A stretch of DNA of 64,000 bases from the NCBI GenBank assembly GCA_027924585.1, contig BSBM01000442.1, forward strand, positions 2,294,001-2,358,000. The letters are read 5' to 3'. The position numbers were made by a program, and so were the translations under genes. The stretch is from Larix kaempferi. Its lineage: Eukaryota; Streptophyta; Pinopsida; Pinales; Pinaceae. The notes under the pieces are model-generated. The model was not told where the DNA came from, searched no databases, and saw only the letters and a list, made by a program, of their open reading frames with translations. Position 1 is the first letter of the stretch; each line of letters starts with the position of its first letter. Of the stretch, positions 10,855 through 22,699 are shown piece by piece.

Positions 10855-13065
10855 TGAATAGATTGTTGGCTATCATGTACTTATTGTAAATGTGTATGTC
10901 CTTTCCCCAATAACTTGAACCGGTTTCTATTTTAATGATACTCAGGTTCTTCTAGTTAAAAGAGATATCTATGCTATATATTGATCTTTCCTTGAAACTA
11001 GTGTTCTTTCTAAGCACGAATTTCAGGCTCCGGGGTCCCATATGCATAATGTAACGGGAAACCCGTTATTCCTAGTTGTCAAGCCACTCTTTTCTATCAT
11101 TCCTTAGTCCAACCCCGTAGTAAATAATTTTACTCTAGACTTTCTTATGGGGCAATCACTCGATTTTGTTCACATCAAATTTTACTGGATTTTATGTTTT
11201 ACAATATAAAATAAAATAGGGGTTCCTCATAATGGTTCATATTCCATAGGTGGTACCATCCAAAGGGATGTGCACCTCTAGTTGCATTAAAGAAACCATT
11301 CATATTCTTGAGATAGTGATATTGTAGAGTATATATGACAACATGCACCTTTGACAAGGCAATCCTTTGCATAAGGATGTATCCCATTTTGGAATACCCC
11401 AACAACTATAACCTTGGCAATATGAAAACTACATTAGTTGTTCAAAAGCAATTGATCAGATAATGAGGCTTCCATGGGAGATCTCGGATGGTTGTTTTCT
11501 CGTTTTTCTTAACAGGGAAGTATCTTCTTGCAATATTTAGGCTATGCAAGATGTTTGGCTAGTCTACTAAGCAAGTGTAATAAGATGGTGAACACTATGA
11601 GAAATCATAAGGAAATTTTCCACAAATGAACATTGTAAAGTGATGAAATGAAAAGACAGTGATGTGTGCCTTGTTATCACTTTTCATAGCTTAATCACCC
11701 AAAATCCATCATAAATGGATACAAGTTCCTCAAAATGAAAACCATATAACATTGATAATTGTATGAATAATAGTTGATAAAAAGCCTCCAACTCAACATA
11801 GACAATATCGTGTTCCCGTTATCTCATCATAAACTAGAAGGAAAAATAATTCATTACTCTATCCTAGCTTCTAGAAAGAATAATAAGAAAAACTTTAGAT
11901 ATTTTTTGGATAACATGTAAACTTATAGTTAAGAGAGAGATGGGAATTAGAAATGTGCATTGTTAAATAGATACCAATTTGTTAAACAAAGTATAAACAA
12001 AGGATTTTTTAACATAGATACCAATTTTTTTTTGGAAAATGTTAAAAATAATTGAAGCAATTACAAATTGATACCATATATCCTATCTCTCCAACCCACA
12101 ATGCAAGTCCATTAAGGTCAACGGGAATCTAACACATCTCAGGGTTTCCTTTGAAGAAATATACCATTTTGGTGTTTATGAAGCAACATGGGAAACTCAT
12201 CATGCACATTGATGCAGACTTCATCTCTCATTGTATAAACAAGTAAACATTTGATACATAAGTGATGATTTAATGTGTTAATGTAGCACTATGACAATGT
12301 ATTTTAGGATCCCAAAGGTGCCCTCAAATTTCTTAATCAAGCATCACATCAACCTCATTTTCCAGTCTCCACTTCCAAATAACTCTCTCATCATGTCTTG
12401 TATTGTAGTTCGATATGTAAAAAGATGAGACCCAAGGCTAGATTCAAGGAATCATCAACTAGGGGAAATCAGAGCTAGTGCATCTCCCTGCAACAATCCT
12501 ATCATCCTTGCACCGAGGATAGTTTGCATTTTTTTAAACATTGCGAATTATTCCACTTCCAACATGTCAACCATGCAAAAGGAATAAGAAATCCCAACTT
12601 AAGGAAGAGGTCATTTGTAACTCTATACAAATTCAATCCATTTCACATGCTTCTAATATAGATTTTCTTTGATGTTGATAAACTTCAGTTCCCCATGGTC
12701 AATCTACAATCTAAATTTTCATAGCAATAAGTTTCAATGTAATCTTATCCTTAGCAACTCAAGACTTTGTTGCATTAGTGTGCTCCATTGGAATGCACAT
12801 GTTTAAATATATAGGTGCTCCATGTTTGCATATAACATTGAATCCTATAATGAACTTCTTGTAAACATTTGTTGTACCATAAAAAATTCTCACGTATGTG
12901 ACACTGTAGGTTGTGGTCTAATCTAGCATCACCTTCAGTTTCTTTGAATCCATGCATCACCTTTTATATTTATCAATTTTTAGGATCTTGGCTATCTATA
13001 TCTCTCATTCAATGGAGTGTAGGTACAACCAAATAGGTATTTGTTCGATATATCTTCCTCAAGCA
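10855..13065. other. Anonymous AT-rich stretch
   Basis: No gene, LTR or inverted repeat recognised. Reading frames are short and have no recognisable motifs. Confidence 0.55.
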
Positions 13066-13726
13066 AGGGAATTTCAGGATGAGTAGAGGGAAGTGAGACG
13101 TCTAGTAGCTCTAATTGGCGAAGAAGGACTAGAGGTGAAAATGTTAGAAGAAAATTCCGTATACGCATGGAAATTTTGGTTTTCGAAGGAGGAACATGTT
13201 CTTATGATTATGAGAGAAAAGATGATATAAAGGTGCCTTGGAGTCATATACATCTAGTGAAAACATGGCTACCCAAGGAACTTCCTCCATTGGACACTGA
13301 CTTCTATGTCAATTGGAGGATGTATTGCATTGCTCCATCCTCTCTACATGGTCTAGGGATATTTTCCATGGATGAAATAAATTCAAAATACGATGAAGAA
13401 ACTAAATTGATGGAGTATGCCAGATCGTGTTATGATTACAACGATTGGATACAATTAGTCCAATACATGGAAAGTATGTGGAAATATGTAGTCATCACAA
13501 ATTATATACAACTAAGAAATCACAATTAAAATAAGGGGGCGACTATGTATTGATGGAAGGCTTAAAGCCTTTGGGAATATTGCAGGGTTTATAAACAACA
13601 CATGACCCAAGACAACAAATACGCAACCTAATTGAATATTTGAGTGTGGTGAAGTAAATAGACTATTTGTGTGGGCAATAAAAACAATAACTGTCGGGGA
13701 AAAGTTATTAGTGGAATAATATTTGA
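13066..13726 (+). pseudogene. Decayed SET-domain (histone-lysine methyltransferase-like) gene fragment
   Basis: An open segment (13167-13529) reads WRMYCIAPSSLHGLGIF and then NYIQLRNHN. It joins, after a one-base shift near 13545, a second segment with GRLKAFGNIAGFINN, then a TTNTQPN block, FECGEVNRLFVWAIKTI and VGEKLLVE. SLHGLGIF resembles the N-terminal G-x-G-[LI]-F SET motif. GFINNT..TNTQPN resembles the N-H-S-x-x-P-N region, and the final ITVGEKLLVE resembles ITAGEELLxDY. Two stops (near 13602 and 13632, both TGA) and the frameshift make it a pseudogene. The upstream frame can be followed to about 13066 and contains a further TAG. Assignment is by motif reading only, and no pre-SET or post-SET cysteines were found. 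Confidence 0.6.
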
Positions 13727-13729
13727 ATA

Positions 13730-15097
13730 AGATAGATACAACAACTAAAATTGTGTAGGTACTGTTTATGTTATAGCACTTTAATGTACCTCTCATTAAT
13801 GCATTATATTTCACGGGTCTAATTATATTATATTGTGGTAGGCTAATCGTGGGAAAGCACCAACTCGAGAACAAGTAAACGAGCATTAACAATTTAAGGA
13901 CGAAAGGGGTTATACTTATGAAAAAAGGAGTGAGGAAGAGACAAAGATTGAGTCTCCACACATTAAGTCCTTTATGCAACAACCCAACCAAAACCCTCCC
14001 ACTTCAAATCCATGATGTAAATGCTCTAAACGTTGGTCATTTATGGTAATTTAGAGCATTTAACTAATTTAACAGAAATTAGAACTATTAGAGGTTGAAT
14101 GGCTTTTAATCTAGTAGTACCTATGATATGATGATTAAACCATATTTAGATTTCATGGAGGAATATAAAGGATGTGTCTATCCTAGATGTGTTTTTCACT
14201 ACCAAAAATGTTCATTGAACATTCTTCCCATATGTTTCATATAAACACATTGCATCTTCAATGGGTATATTTCACAACCATGAGTATCTACTAATGTTTC
14301 AATTCATAGGATACTAATAATAACTACATCTTGGCCAACATAAATTGAATTTCAAGGTTATGGATGGATAGTCTAAAAATTACATAGTTAGAAAGATGAA
14401 ATATGTGTTTCACTCTTATTGAGGACCCTTCATTAGCAGAGTCCTCAATCACTAGAAGAGCTTTAACTCTATGAATATTTAATTATCTTAATCAATGGAC
14501 CAGAGCATATGCTTCTTTCTAGTTTCCTTTCATTATCCCCAACCCTAATTTTTAGATGAATTCCTCTAGGATTTAAGATGATCCCCTATCACACTTTCCA
14601 CCATTGGGATTATTTTTTAGGCTCTATAAAAAAGATGATACATTTTTGTTTATTTTTTCTAGAATTTGAATTCTTCTTCTCCCACTTGAATCTACTAGTA
14701 GTTTTGATGACTAGGCTAAAGATGCATTGTCTTTGGATGAGTAAACATGCCCAAGAGGAAGTCTACTAGCTAGTTATTTTCCTCATTGTATAGTAAAATA
14801 ATTTGAATACTTTTCAAAAACTCTCAATTTGATACATTCTGATAGCAGGCTTTGTATTTTGGCTACAATAATCCTAGGGTTGACAAATTTCTGTTGAAAA
14901 ATGTATTTGTTATAGGCCAACCATAACTTCAAACAAATATTTTTGGCATTGCTTGCCAAGCCCTCTTAAAAATAAGTTTAATGAAGAAGGATCCATTGCA
15001 GTTTAAAAATGAGTTTATTGAAGAAGGATCCAATTTGATTTATCCTTTGATTTACTAAAGTCTTCACTGAAGTTTGACAGTTCGAATTCTCTCTTAA
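13730..15097. other. Anonymous AT-rich stretch with a local tandem duplication
   Basis: No gene recognised. An imperfect tandem repeat of about 39 bp sits at about 14967-15045, each unit containing GAAGAAGGATCCA. The stretch ends at the inverted LTR fragment. Confidence 0.55.
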
Positions 15098-15412
15098 TTA
15101 ATTCTTTTATGTGCAATTCGAATTCTCTCATATCTTATCACATCTTATCTTTATCTCTTGTCTTATTTGCATGGTCCACATGTGCCGGCTTAATTATCAT
15201 ATCAAATATACTAAGTAGATTTTCCCAATGATGTGATCATATTGTCCTACTATCATTCCAAGTGGTTATATGCTAAAGTAATTCACTCTAGAGGTGACTG
15301 GTCTCTAGAGGAGAATTAATAGATCAACCATGGTTAGTAGTACATCACACACCATACATGCTTCGACATGCAAAGCACCACCTCAACACATGAGGATATG
15401 TCTCGACACACA
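15098..15412 (-). repeat. Inverted fragment of the Copia-1 LTR
   Basis: The reverse complement closely matches about 24618-24953, including GTGTGTCRAGAC, the ACTAACCATGG block, CTCTAGAG and the AAGATAAGATG tract. Orientation is opposite to the 24.6-kb copy. At 15412 it passes abruptly into gypsy integrase sequence, so it marks a breakpoint. The match weakens below about 15098. Confidence 0.8.
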
Positions 15413-16590
15413 ATGGATTTCATCACAAAGTTTCCTAAGATAAGATTGCAAAATTATGCCATCATGGTTGTGGTAGATAAGTTGACTAACGAAACACACT
15501 TCATTCCAATAAAAACAACTCATAAAGCATCTAACGTCGCAGATATTTACATGAAAGGAGTAGCCAAATTACATGTGATCCGCAAAGCTAATGTATTAGA
15601 TAAAGATTCAAAATTTACTTCTAACTTTTGGAAAGGATTGTTTGGAGGATTTGGCACAAGTCTTAACATGAGTACAACATACCACCCTCAAAAAATGGAT
15701 AGAGAGAAAGAGTTAACCAAGTGATTGAAGGTATGTTAAGGATGTATGGGATGAATCAACCATGTAAGTGGGAATATTATTTACACTTTGTGGAATTTTT
15801 CTTATAATAATGGATATCATGCCTTGTTGAAGATGAGTCCTTTCGAAGCTATGTATGGAAGCAAGTGCAATACTCCCATTAGTTGTGATAACCCAATGGA
15901 CATAGTCATTATTAGACTAGAATTTTTAAAGGATATGGAGGATCATATGGTTAGGATTAAGCATAATCTAAAGGCATATCAAGACAGGCAGAAAAGCTAT
16001 GCAGATCATAACATGATTGCCAGACGGTTTCAAGTTGGAGATCATGTTTTTTTAAAAGTTAGACCCAAGAAGAGTTCCTTAAACTTGGGAAATTGCTCCA
16101 ACTTAGATTCCAGATACTATGGAACTTTTGAGGTCTTAGATAAGATAGGGCCCGTTTCTTATGAGTTGGATATGTCCGCTTGCATTAGAGTACATAATGT
16201 GTTTATGTGTCTTTATTGAAAAATTATATACCTTATACTAACCATGTAATTGATTGGAATGTGATCCAAATAATTAGAGTGCTTTCATTTTCTTTATTCA
16301 TATATATACATGAATGTACATGGTACTAATCGTGTGATTGAATGAATAATGATCTAGGTGGAACCAGAAGGGGATTTTCCGGTACAACTTGTTTCCATTT
16401 TGGGCAGCAAGGTCAAGCTGCTTCGGAATCAAGAAATCAGAAAGGTAAAGGTCCAATGCACCCATTACAGTCCCGAGGATGCGACTTGGGAGCTGGAGGA
16501 TGCCATGAGAAAATCATACCCTCTTATATTTTGAAATTTTGTGGCATGTATGCAATATGCATTGAGGACGATGCATTGTTTAAGGGGGAG
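15413..16590 (+). pseudogene. Gypsy-2 pol 3' end: integrase core and chromodomain-like C-terminus (broken)
   Basis: The frame opens MDFITKFPK and continues with the rve core (VVVDKLTNETHFIPIK, KFTSNFWKGLF, STTYHPQ). The expected TDGQTER is changed to KMDREKE. Stops interrupt at 15722 and downstream, before the frame resumes at 15788 with FSYNNGYHALLKMSPFEAMYG, typical of plant gypsy integrase, and VGDHVFLKV. The C-terminal stretch is shifted: VEPEGDFPVQLVSILGSKV, then VKVQCTHYSPEDATWELED near 16465-16520, a chromodomain-like tail. It integrated the element cDNA when intact. The catalytic core's N-terminal half (zinc finger, first Asp region) is lost at the 15412 breakpoint. Confidence 0.9.
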
Positions 16591-16595
16591 GGGGA
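16583..16595 (+). other. Gypsy-2 polypurine tract
   Basis: AGGGGGAGGGGGA lies directly before the TGTAATACC start of the 3' LTR, the position used to prime plus-strand DNA synthesis. Confidence 0.85.
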
Positions 16596-19089
16596 TGTAA
16601 TACCCCAGTTGTTAAGCCCCAGACTTATAATCTTTTATGTGTGACTGTGGACTTATGTTCTGTTTTTTAATGTGACTATGGATTTATGATCTTTTGTTTG
16701 ATTATGTGATTATGGACCTTAGCATTATTATTATTAATGTTAATGTTGTTATTGCCATTATTATTATCATTGAAGGTTGTTGCTATTAATTAAATAAACA
16801 ATTGGCTCAACAAAGGAAACCAAAAGAGTAAGGGAGACCATGGATCTCACAAAGTGGGGGGGAATGGGGGACATCCCTAGCACCTTAGAACTTGTTGTTG
16901 GATGGAATTTGTTCATCCTAGTTCATTTTGCACCTTGATGAAATTAGTAGTGTTGGTCACCTAAACATTGTACAATGTACCCTATTTTTTTTTTTTATGG
17001 ACTATGGAGTTACTATTGCACCTTATGCATACCTTAGTGGACCCCTCTTTCCTAGTGAGCCCTCCTTGGAAGACATTCCCTCCTATTTATGTGTTTTTTG
17101 TCATTTATGTGCCCCTCTCCCTAGTTTTTAGGGGTTGAAGGCTATTTTATAGCTTCCACTCTTACACAATGCATTAATGCTCCGATTTATGTGCTTTTGG
17201 GATCTTTATTGGCATTATTGAGTCTCCATCACTTCTCATGCGCCCCCTTGAGTCATTCCACTCATCCATTTTTCGTAACTCCTCCTCATGGAGCTATTTT
17301 GAGTTAAGTAACCTCCACATGAGCCTCCACTCTCCCTAATTCAAGTTCCTCTCCATGTTTTTGAGTGGGCCCCACCTTATCCAACCTCTCCTTAAGAAAT
17401 TCAAGTTGCTCCCTCATAAATTCAATTGGGTCCCATCCAATTCGAGTTAGCCTTCCTATGGTTGAGTTAACCCCTCTCTTTAATTGAGTTGGATTACCTT
17501 GGTTTGATTTTCCTCTCTCTCCTATAAATTCTTGTTCTATGTCCTTTTTTAGGCTAATCCTTAGCTTTTGGATCACTTTCCTTGTGCTATCTCATTGTGT
17601 TGTGAGTATTGACAGTATTGAGACTATGTTGGGATTGTATTGAGATTGAGTGTTTGTTGCGGGATCCTTGAGAGGAGCAGTTTGTTGTCCATTCTAGAGA
17701 GTTAGTCTTCTGGATTGTCACTACCCCTTGCTTCCATATCACTCTACTAGTCCAGATTCTCGCATAGGAATCCTAGAAATGGGATGGCGACCCCATAGGC
17801 AGTGGAGACAGACAAGAAAGTAGTGGTGGGAAGCATTAGGGTTCTAGGAAGAGGTAGTTCTGAGAGTTCCTAGGCTGAGTGTGCCTCTTCCTGTGGATTC
17901 GTGGTCTCACATCGGGGATGACATGTTCAAGTGAGATAGACTTGAATATGACTACGTTTGGGAGGAAAGTTGTCCCGTTGAAGCCAGTTGCCCATGTTTT
18001 GAGATGAGTATTTCTCTCATGTTTTTATTTTCATTACAATGTTTTATTTTGTATATGTGCAATGATGGATGGATTGGTTATTTGAATGATAGTGTATTGT
18101 ATTTCAAGATCTGTATGTAGGAAGGATTGATTTCATAGATTGTGGATATGAGTTTCTATGCTCCTTCCCTTCTTTATATTATACTTCCTCTCATTCATAA
18201 ATTGTAATTGTGGCTCTGTGGTATTGCTAGGGGTGAAACCATATGTTCTGGTTCACCCATCTCTGCTCATATTTTCATTGTGAGACCTATTCCATTGTGT
18301 CCATAACAATGTTTCCAATAAATATTACCTTTCATTTCACTGAAAAAGCTTTTTGGATAACCCAGATATGTTTGTTTTGGTCAGGCAGTTTTCTAGTGCC
18401 AAGATGAACGCAACAACTATTTGATTGTAAATGTTTATGTGTACATATATGTTCTTAGTTGCATATATGAGTTTTAATGGTGTATTCTAATTGTAAAGGT
18501 GATCGATGGCTGGAGGGTGGCATCCATATGATTTGATTGTATTAGAGAGAGATGGTTGTAGGGCACAACCATCGGGATCTGATTTGGAGGGTTGTGGTTG
18601 CAACCGATGTTTTATGTTTTGATAGGGTTTCAGTGTGGTTGTGGATTACAGCCTACGAATGTGTCTTGATGTATGATTTTCCTTACTATTTAGCCTCACC
18701 AACAACACACACATAAGAACAACGAAAATTAATTTAATTTGGAAAATAACTAATGACAACAATACTTGGTTATTTATAAACTATGTTCTCAATAATATTA
18801 CAAATCAATAGTACATGAACTGATTGTAGGTTCTTATTCACACGAAATATGATGATTATCATGCCTTATTCATGTACTTGTTACGATTACGACCTTTAGC
18901 TTTCACTATTGAAATTATTATTAAGTGTCGCAACTTTAGTTATAGATCTAACTTTAGAGTTAAAAGTTTTAATTATTTGGGTAAATTCCTAGTTGACCTA
19001 CCTTGATTTGTCTAAATCTGCTATGCTTAAACTCAACTTAGTCTTAAATTTAGCGCCTTTGTCCCTGGTTAGGGGCTAGGGACATTACA
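16596..19089 (+). repeat. Gypsy-2 3' LTR (2494 bp)
   Basis: It is bounded by TGTAATAC and CATTACA, a short terminal inversion, and placed directly after the polypurine tract. It holds no convincing gene; open frames inside, such as 17304-17576 on the minus strand, show no motifs. Confidence 0.8.
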
Positions 19090-19398
19090 CCAAAATTCTC
19101 AAACCCTTCCCAAAATATTCTCCCCAAAAAATTTCATTCCCCTCGAATATCTTCCCCTTCTCCTAATTTCACTTCTCTATTTATGCCCCCCCACCAAAAC
19201 ATTTCCACCTCCTCCTTCCAATAAAATAATTATTCACAATACCACTTTGATTTCTTCAAAAATAAAAATTTCAAAGTACATTAAAAAATTCATAAACAGG
19301 CTGCCAAGTTTTGCTTTTACTCGTTACTATTTCAATTTTATATATATTATGTATACATATACCTACTTAGATACATACTATCCTAATGCACTTTAATA

Positions 19399-19444
<46 letters not shown>

Positions 19445-21176
19445 TTATGTATTCGCTTTATTTAAACTTCAAATTATCTAACATGCCAAATTATTGGAAA
19501 CCATATAGTCACATCTTATAAATATACATACATTAACAATTTATTTAACTAAATTAGATTTTGAATTACATATCAACAATCCTTACAAACATGAAATTAT
19601 ATATTTATAATATGCTCATGCTAATAATTATTTTAAGTCTCTACCTAATTACCTATAATTATTGCTTTAACCCAATATACTATTGTACTCATGCAGGGCA
19701 TGCATACATGGCTAATCCACACACTCTTTGCATGGTAATAATAATCACATTCAATGCCTTTAATCAAAGGTTCTTATATGTTGGAATTCAATTGGTAGAA
19801 GAACAATTGAGCAAAGCATCATTCGTCATTCATTACTAATTATGGTTCACCACCATTCATTACTCACATTTTTTTACAAATCATTAGAAATCAATTGCAT
19901 AAACATATTCATCAATTCAAGCATATAATCATTAAGGTTTATAACAATGAATAGCACCACATAACCCCATTGTTGGTCCCATTCACATCCATAATTACTC
20001 CAATCACCTAAAAACCACTACTTCCATCACCCGAGCTCACCATCTCGACCTCTACTGCAATATGTTGTGATGTCAGCTATACCGACCTAACCATAGATAA
20101 AACCCGCAAGTGTAAGTGTCGATTGCATCGACCAAGCTTCCCCAGTAGGAAACCATTAGTCATCATCACACATATAGGAGAGCATGCTAAGTGCAGTCCT
20201 CCTACAAATCCAAGTTTCAGAGGATAAACAATGGGAAATTCCTTCACCCCCTTGATATTACTAAGGTCATCACCCTATAACAACCATAAGTTCTGCCAGC
20301 ACTGTTCTAAGGGGTCCTATCATCGAACAACCACTTTGGGAAAGCTGTGGTTCATGTTAAAACTCACACTCATCCACAAGTCATAGAAATATTGGAATTC
20401 ACAATGAATCACAAGAAAAACTTGTAACACATCATTATCCTCTTGATGTCCAAGACATGTCATGCCCCTTGGATCTTTATGAATCTAGCTATCTTGTAGA
20501 TAGTCAACATGTAGGTTAGTTCACCATAAACATATATCTCATGCATAACATATCCAACTCTTTTAAGTGATAATATATATTGTTAAAATGACACTTAAAT
20601 AAGCATGTAAGTTTGTTTGCAGCATATATGGTACTTGTTTCATATCCAAGTACTAAACTGGAAACCACATATTGATATTCCACATTAAATTTGCTTGTTC
20701 AATGAAATCACATATTCTTCACCATAAATAAAATAAAATGATAAATGCCATTTACTATTCACACATAGGAAGTCCATATGTTTGTGTTGGTTGGTGAAGG
20801 ATACTTTAATGCCCTCCTTCCAACATATCTCTTCCTATCAACAATAACTCAATTGCTTTGGGAATGAGATTTAAAGACCTTTTAGTTCCTTGGGGCTTGT
20901 AATCATTAGCGGTAGTTTCCATCGCTATTGATAGTGTGTATACCTTAATGACCTCTAATTTATACATTATGCAAGTGTTCAACATTAGCACATCTATTCA
21001 CACTTGCTTTAATGTATTATGTACCTTGGGGCCCATTCTCATAATCAGTGGGTTGCCTTGCATCTGCCAACCATTTACATTAATGACTGATGATCAAACA
21101 ATTTATTTGATGTTCGACCTTAGATCATTTATTCACATGGTGTAGATTCATACATTTAATGAATTTGGATTGAAGA
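19090..21176. other. AT-rich spacer between two gypsy elements, with an (AT)20 microsatellite
   Basis: A pure AT dinucleotide run occupies about 19401-19441. The C-rich start (19090-19230) may be flanking LTR debris. No gene recognised. Confidence 0.55.
19401..19441. repeat. (AT)n microsatellite
   Basis: About 20 uninterrupted AT units. Confidence 0.98.
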
Positions 21177-21181
21177 CCTTG

Positions 21182-22546
21182 TGTCGTTCCCTTAGCACTG
21201 GTGCCCAATGGGCACCCTTCTTCATGATGCAATGACAAACGGTTGGGTAGCATGGTGTGATTTGGGTGTAGATATGTGTGCATTGCAAGGAAAACATGAT
21301 GTATTCGATGTGGGATGTGGATCCTTGTGACAGTAAGGCAAGCCAACGACATAAAATGAACATGTGTCTTATAGGCACGAGCTCACGATGGACTTGGTGT
21401 CATGGTGAGTTGGACGTGAGCGCAAGGTGACCAGAATACGAAGTTTACTTGCAGAAGTGGGAATACTTGGAAGAGGTGCACCCACACATGTGGGAAGCTG
21501 GCGGACAAACATAATGTAAGTGTGTGCGTGGTGGATGCGCCCATGAGAGGCTTGGATGTGGGCTCACCATATGATGTGAAGGGTCTCCAATAAACAATTC
21601 GGGTGCAAGGAAAGGTGTACATAGATGAATTTGGGATCAAGTGAGGGTGCATGCAAACCGGGTAGTGGGCGTGCATGTTGGATAGATACCATTGGGACCA
21701 CCTTGAGTGGGGTGCACGCATCCTTAAGAGACGGGAGAAGGTTGGTGCCACACACTATAAAAGGGAGTTCACACTTGGGCATTAGGAATCATTCATCATT
21801 CAAGCATTAATTCATTCAACATATAAAAAGTGGAGAAAGGAAAGTCTGAGGTGAGGCACACTTAGGAGTAGAACTAGGCCCACTTGGTAGATTGGGCGAA
21901 TTGAGCAGAAGGATGGTCACACTTTACTGGTTGTTCCTAGTGGCAGACTAGGGAAATTGGTAGCAGAATGTGTTCACAGTGCAGACATGGCACTTTGAAA
22001 AAGATAGGGCGCACTTTATAGGTAGGTTATGTTTTATAGTTTGGTAGGAATATCTGTGAGGGGCACAATTTTGCGTGTGAATGAGGTCAGAATGACAAGG
22101 GATCGCAAGTGGCAAAGAAGCCTTGAGTTTGAAGGATCTTGCCTTGGTTTCCTTTGTATTTTGTAATCGGTTGTCGGTAATTGTCAAGCACCCTCTTGTA
22201 CATCGTATACTATTGAATAAAGACTTGGGCACTCTTCTTGAGTGTCACACATATATCGTGTGTACTATGTTGTGGCTTCTTGTTAATGTTCATGAATAAG
22301 AATTAACTGTAAAATTGGTTAAGTGTTGAACTGAGTAACTATTGGATAAGTAAGTGAGTAAGGACTATGGTGATCTAATAGCTTGTAGCTCAAGGCATAG
22401 TTATGGGCATACCTTGAGTGAAGAGGTGTAGTCCTGGTGTAATAGTCACAAATTGGCTAATCCCTTGTAGATGAGGCATGCCAGTGCCACCTGCTCCTTG
22501 GATAAGGAAATGGAAAAATTGGGGCACTTCTCCTTGGGTCATGATA
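21182..22546 (+). repeat. Gypsy-1 5' LTR (1365 bp)
   Basis: It begins TGTCGTTCCC and ends ...GTCATGATA; the other LTR ends ...GTCGTGACA. It aligns along its length with the split 3' LTR: GATGGGCACCC-type start, CCATGAGAGGCTTGGA, the TATA region and the CACCCTCTTGTAC block. A TATAAAAG box at 21756-21763 and AATAAA at 22216-22221 sit where the U3/R promoter and polyadenylation signal are expected. Confidence 0.92.
21756..21763 (+). promoter_or_regulatory. TATA box in Gypsy-1 LTR
   Basis: TATAAAAG in the middle of the LTR. The same box is conserved in the 3' LTR at 40713-40720. Confidence 0.75.
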
Positions 22547-22547
22547 G

Positions 22548-22559
22548 TTAGTATCAGAG
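22548..22559 (+). other. Gypsy-1 primer-binding site
   Basis: TTAGTATCAGAG directly after the 5' LTR resembles TGGTATCAGAGC, the site complementary to the 3' end of initiator tRNA-Met. Confidence 0.75.
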
Positions 22560-22699
22560 AAGAAATTGGTTGAAACTTGGTGTTTCCGCCGAAAATAGTC
22601 ACCATGTTGGTGCATATCAAAAGGAAGAGGGTGTATCCTTGGCAGAAGCTAGCACACCCCTTCCTGCATTGGCTAAGGTAAAGAATCCACTAGTGTGCA

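Larger units (their letters stand above)
15413..19089 (+). mobile_element. Ty3/gypsy element (Gypsy-2), 5'-truncated
   Basis: Only the 3' part remains: integrase core, integrase C-terminus, a polypurine tract and a 2494-bp 3' LTR starting TGTAATACCCC and ending GACATTACA. The 5' LTR, gag, protease and RT are missing, and the left end abuts an inverted LTR fragment of another family. The five bases after the LTR (CCAAA) cannot be tested as a target duplication without a 5' end. Confidence 0.9.

Noticed and set aside
17304-17576. A 90-codon minus-strand frame
   Set aside because: It lies wholly in the Gypsy-2 LTR and has no recognisable motif.
21383-21751. A 122-codon minus-strand frame
   Set aside because: It is antisense within the Gypsy-1 LTR, and the matching region of the other LTR is not conserved as protein.
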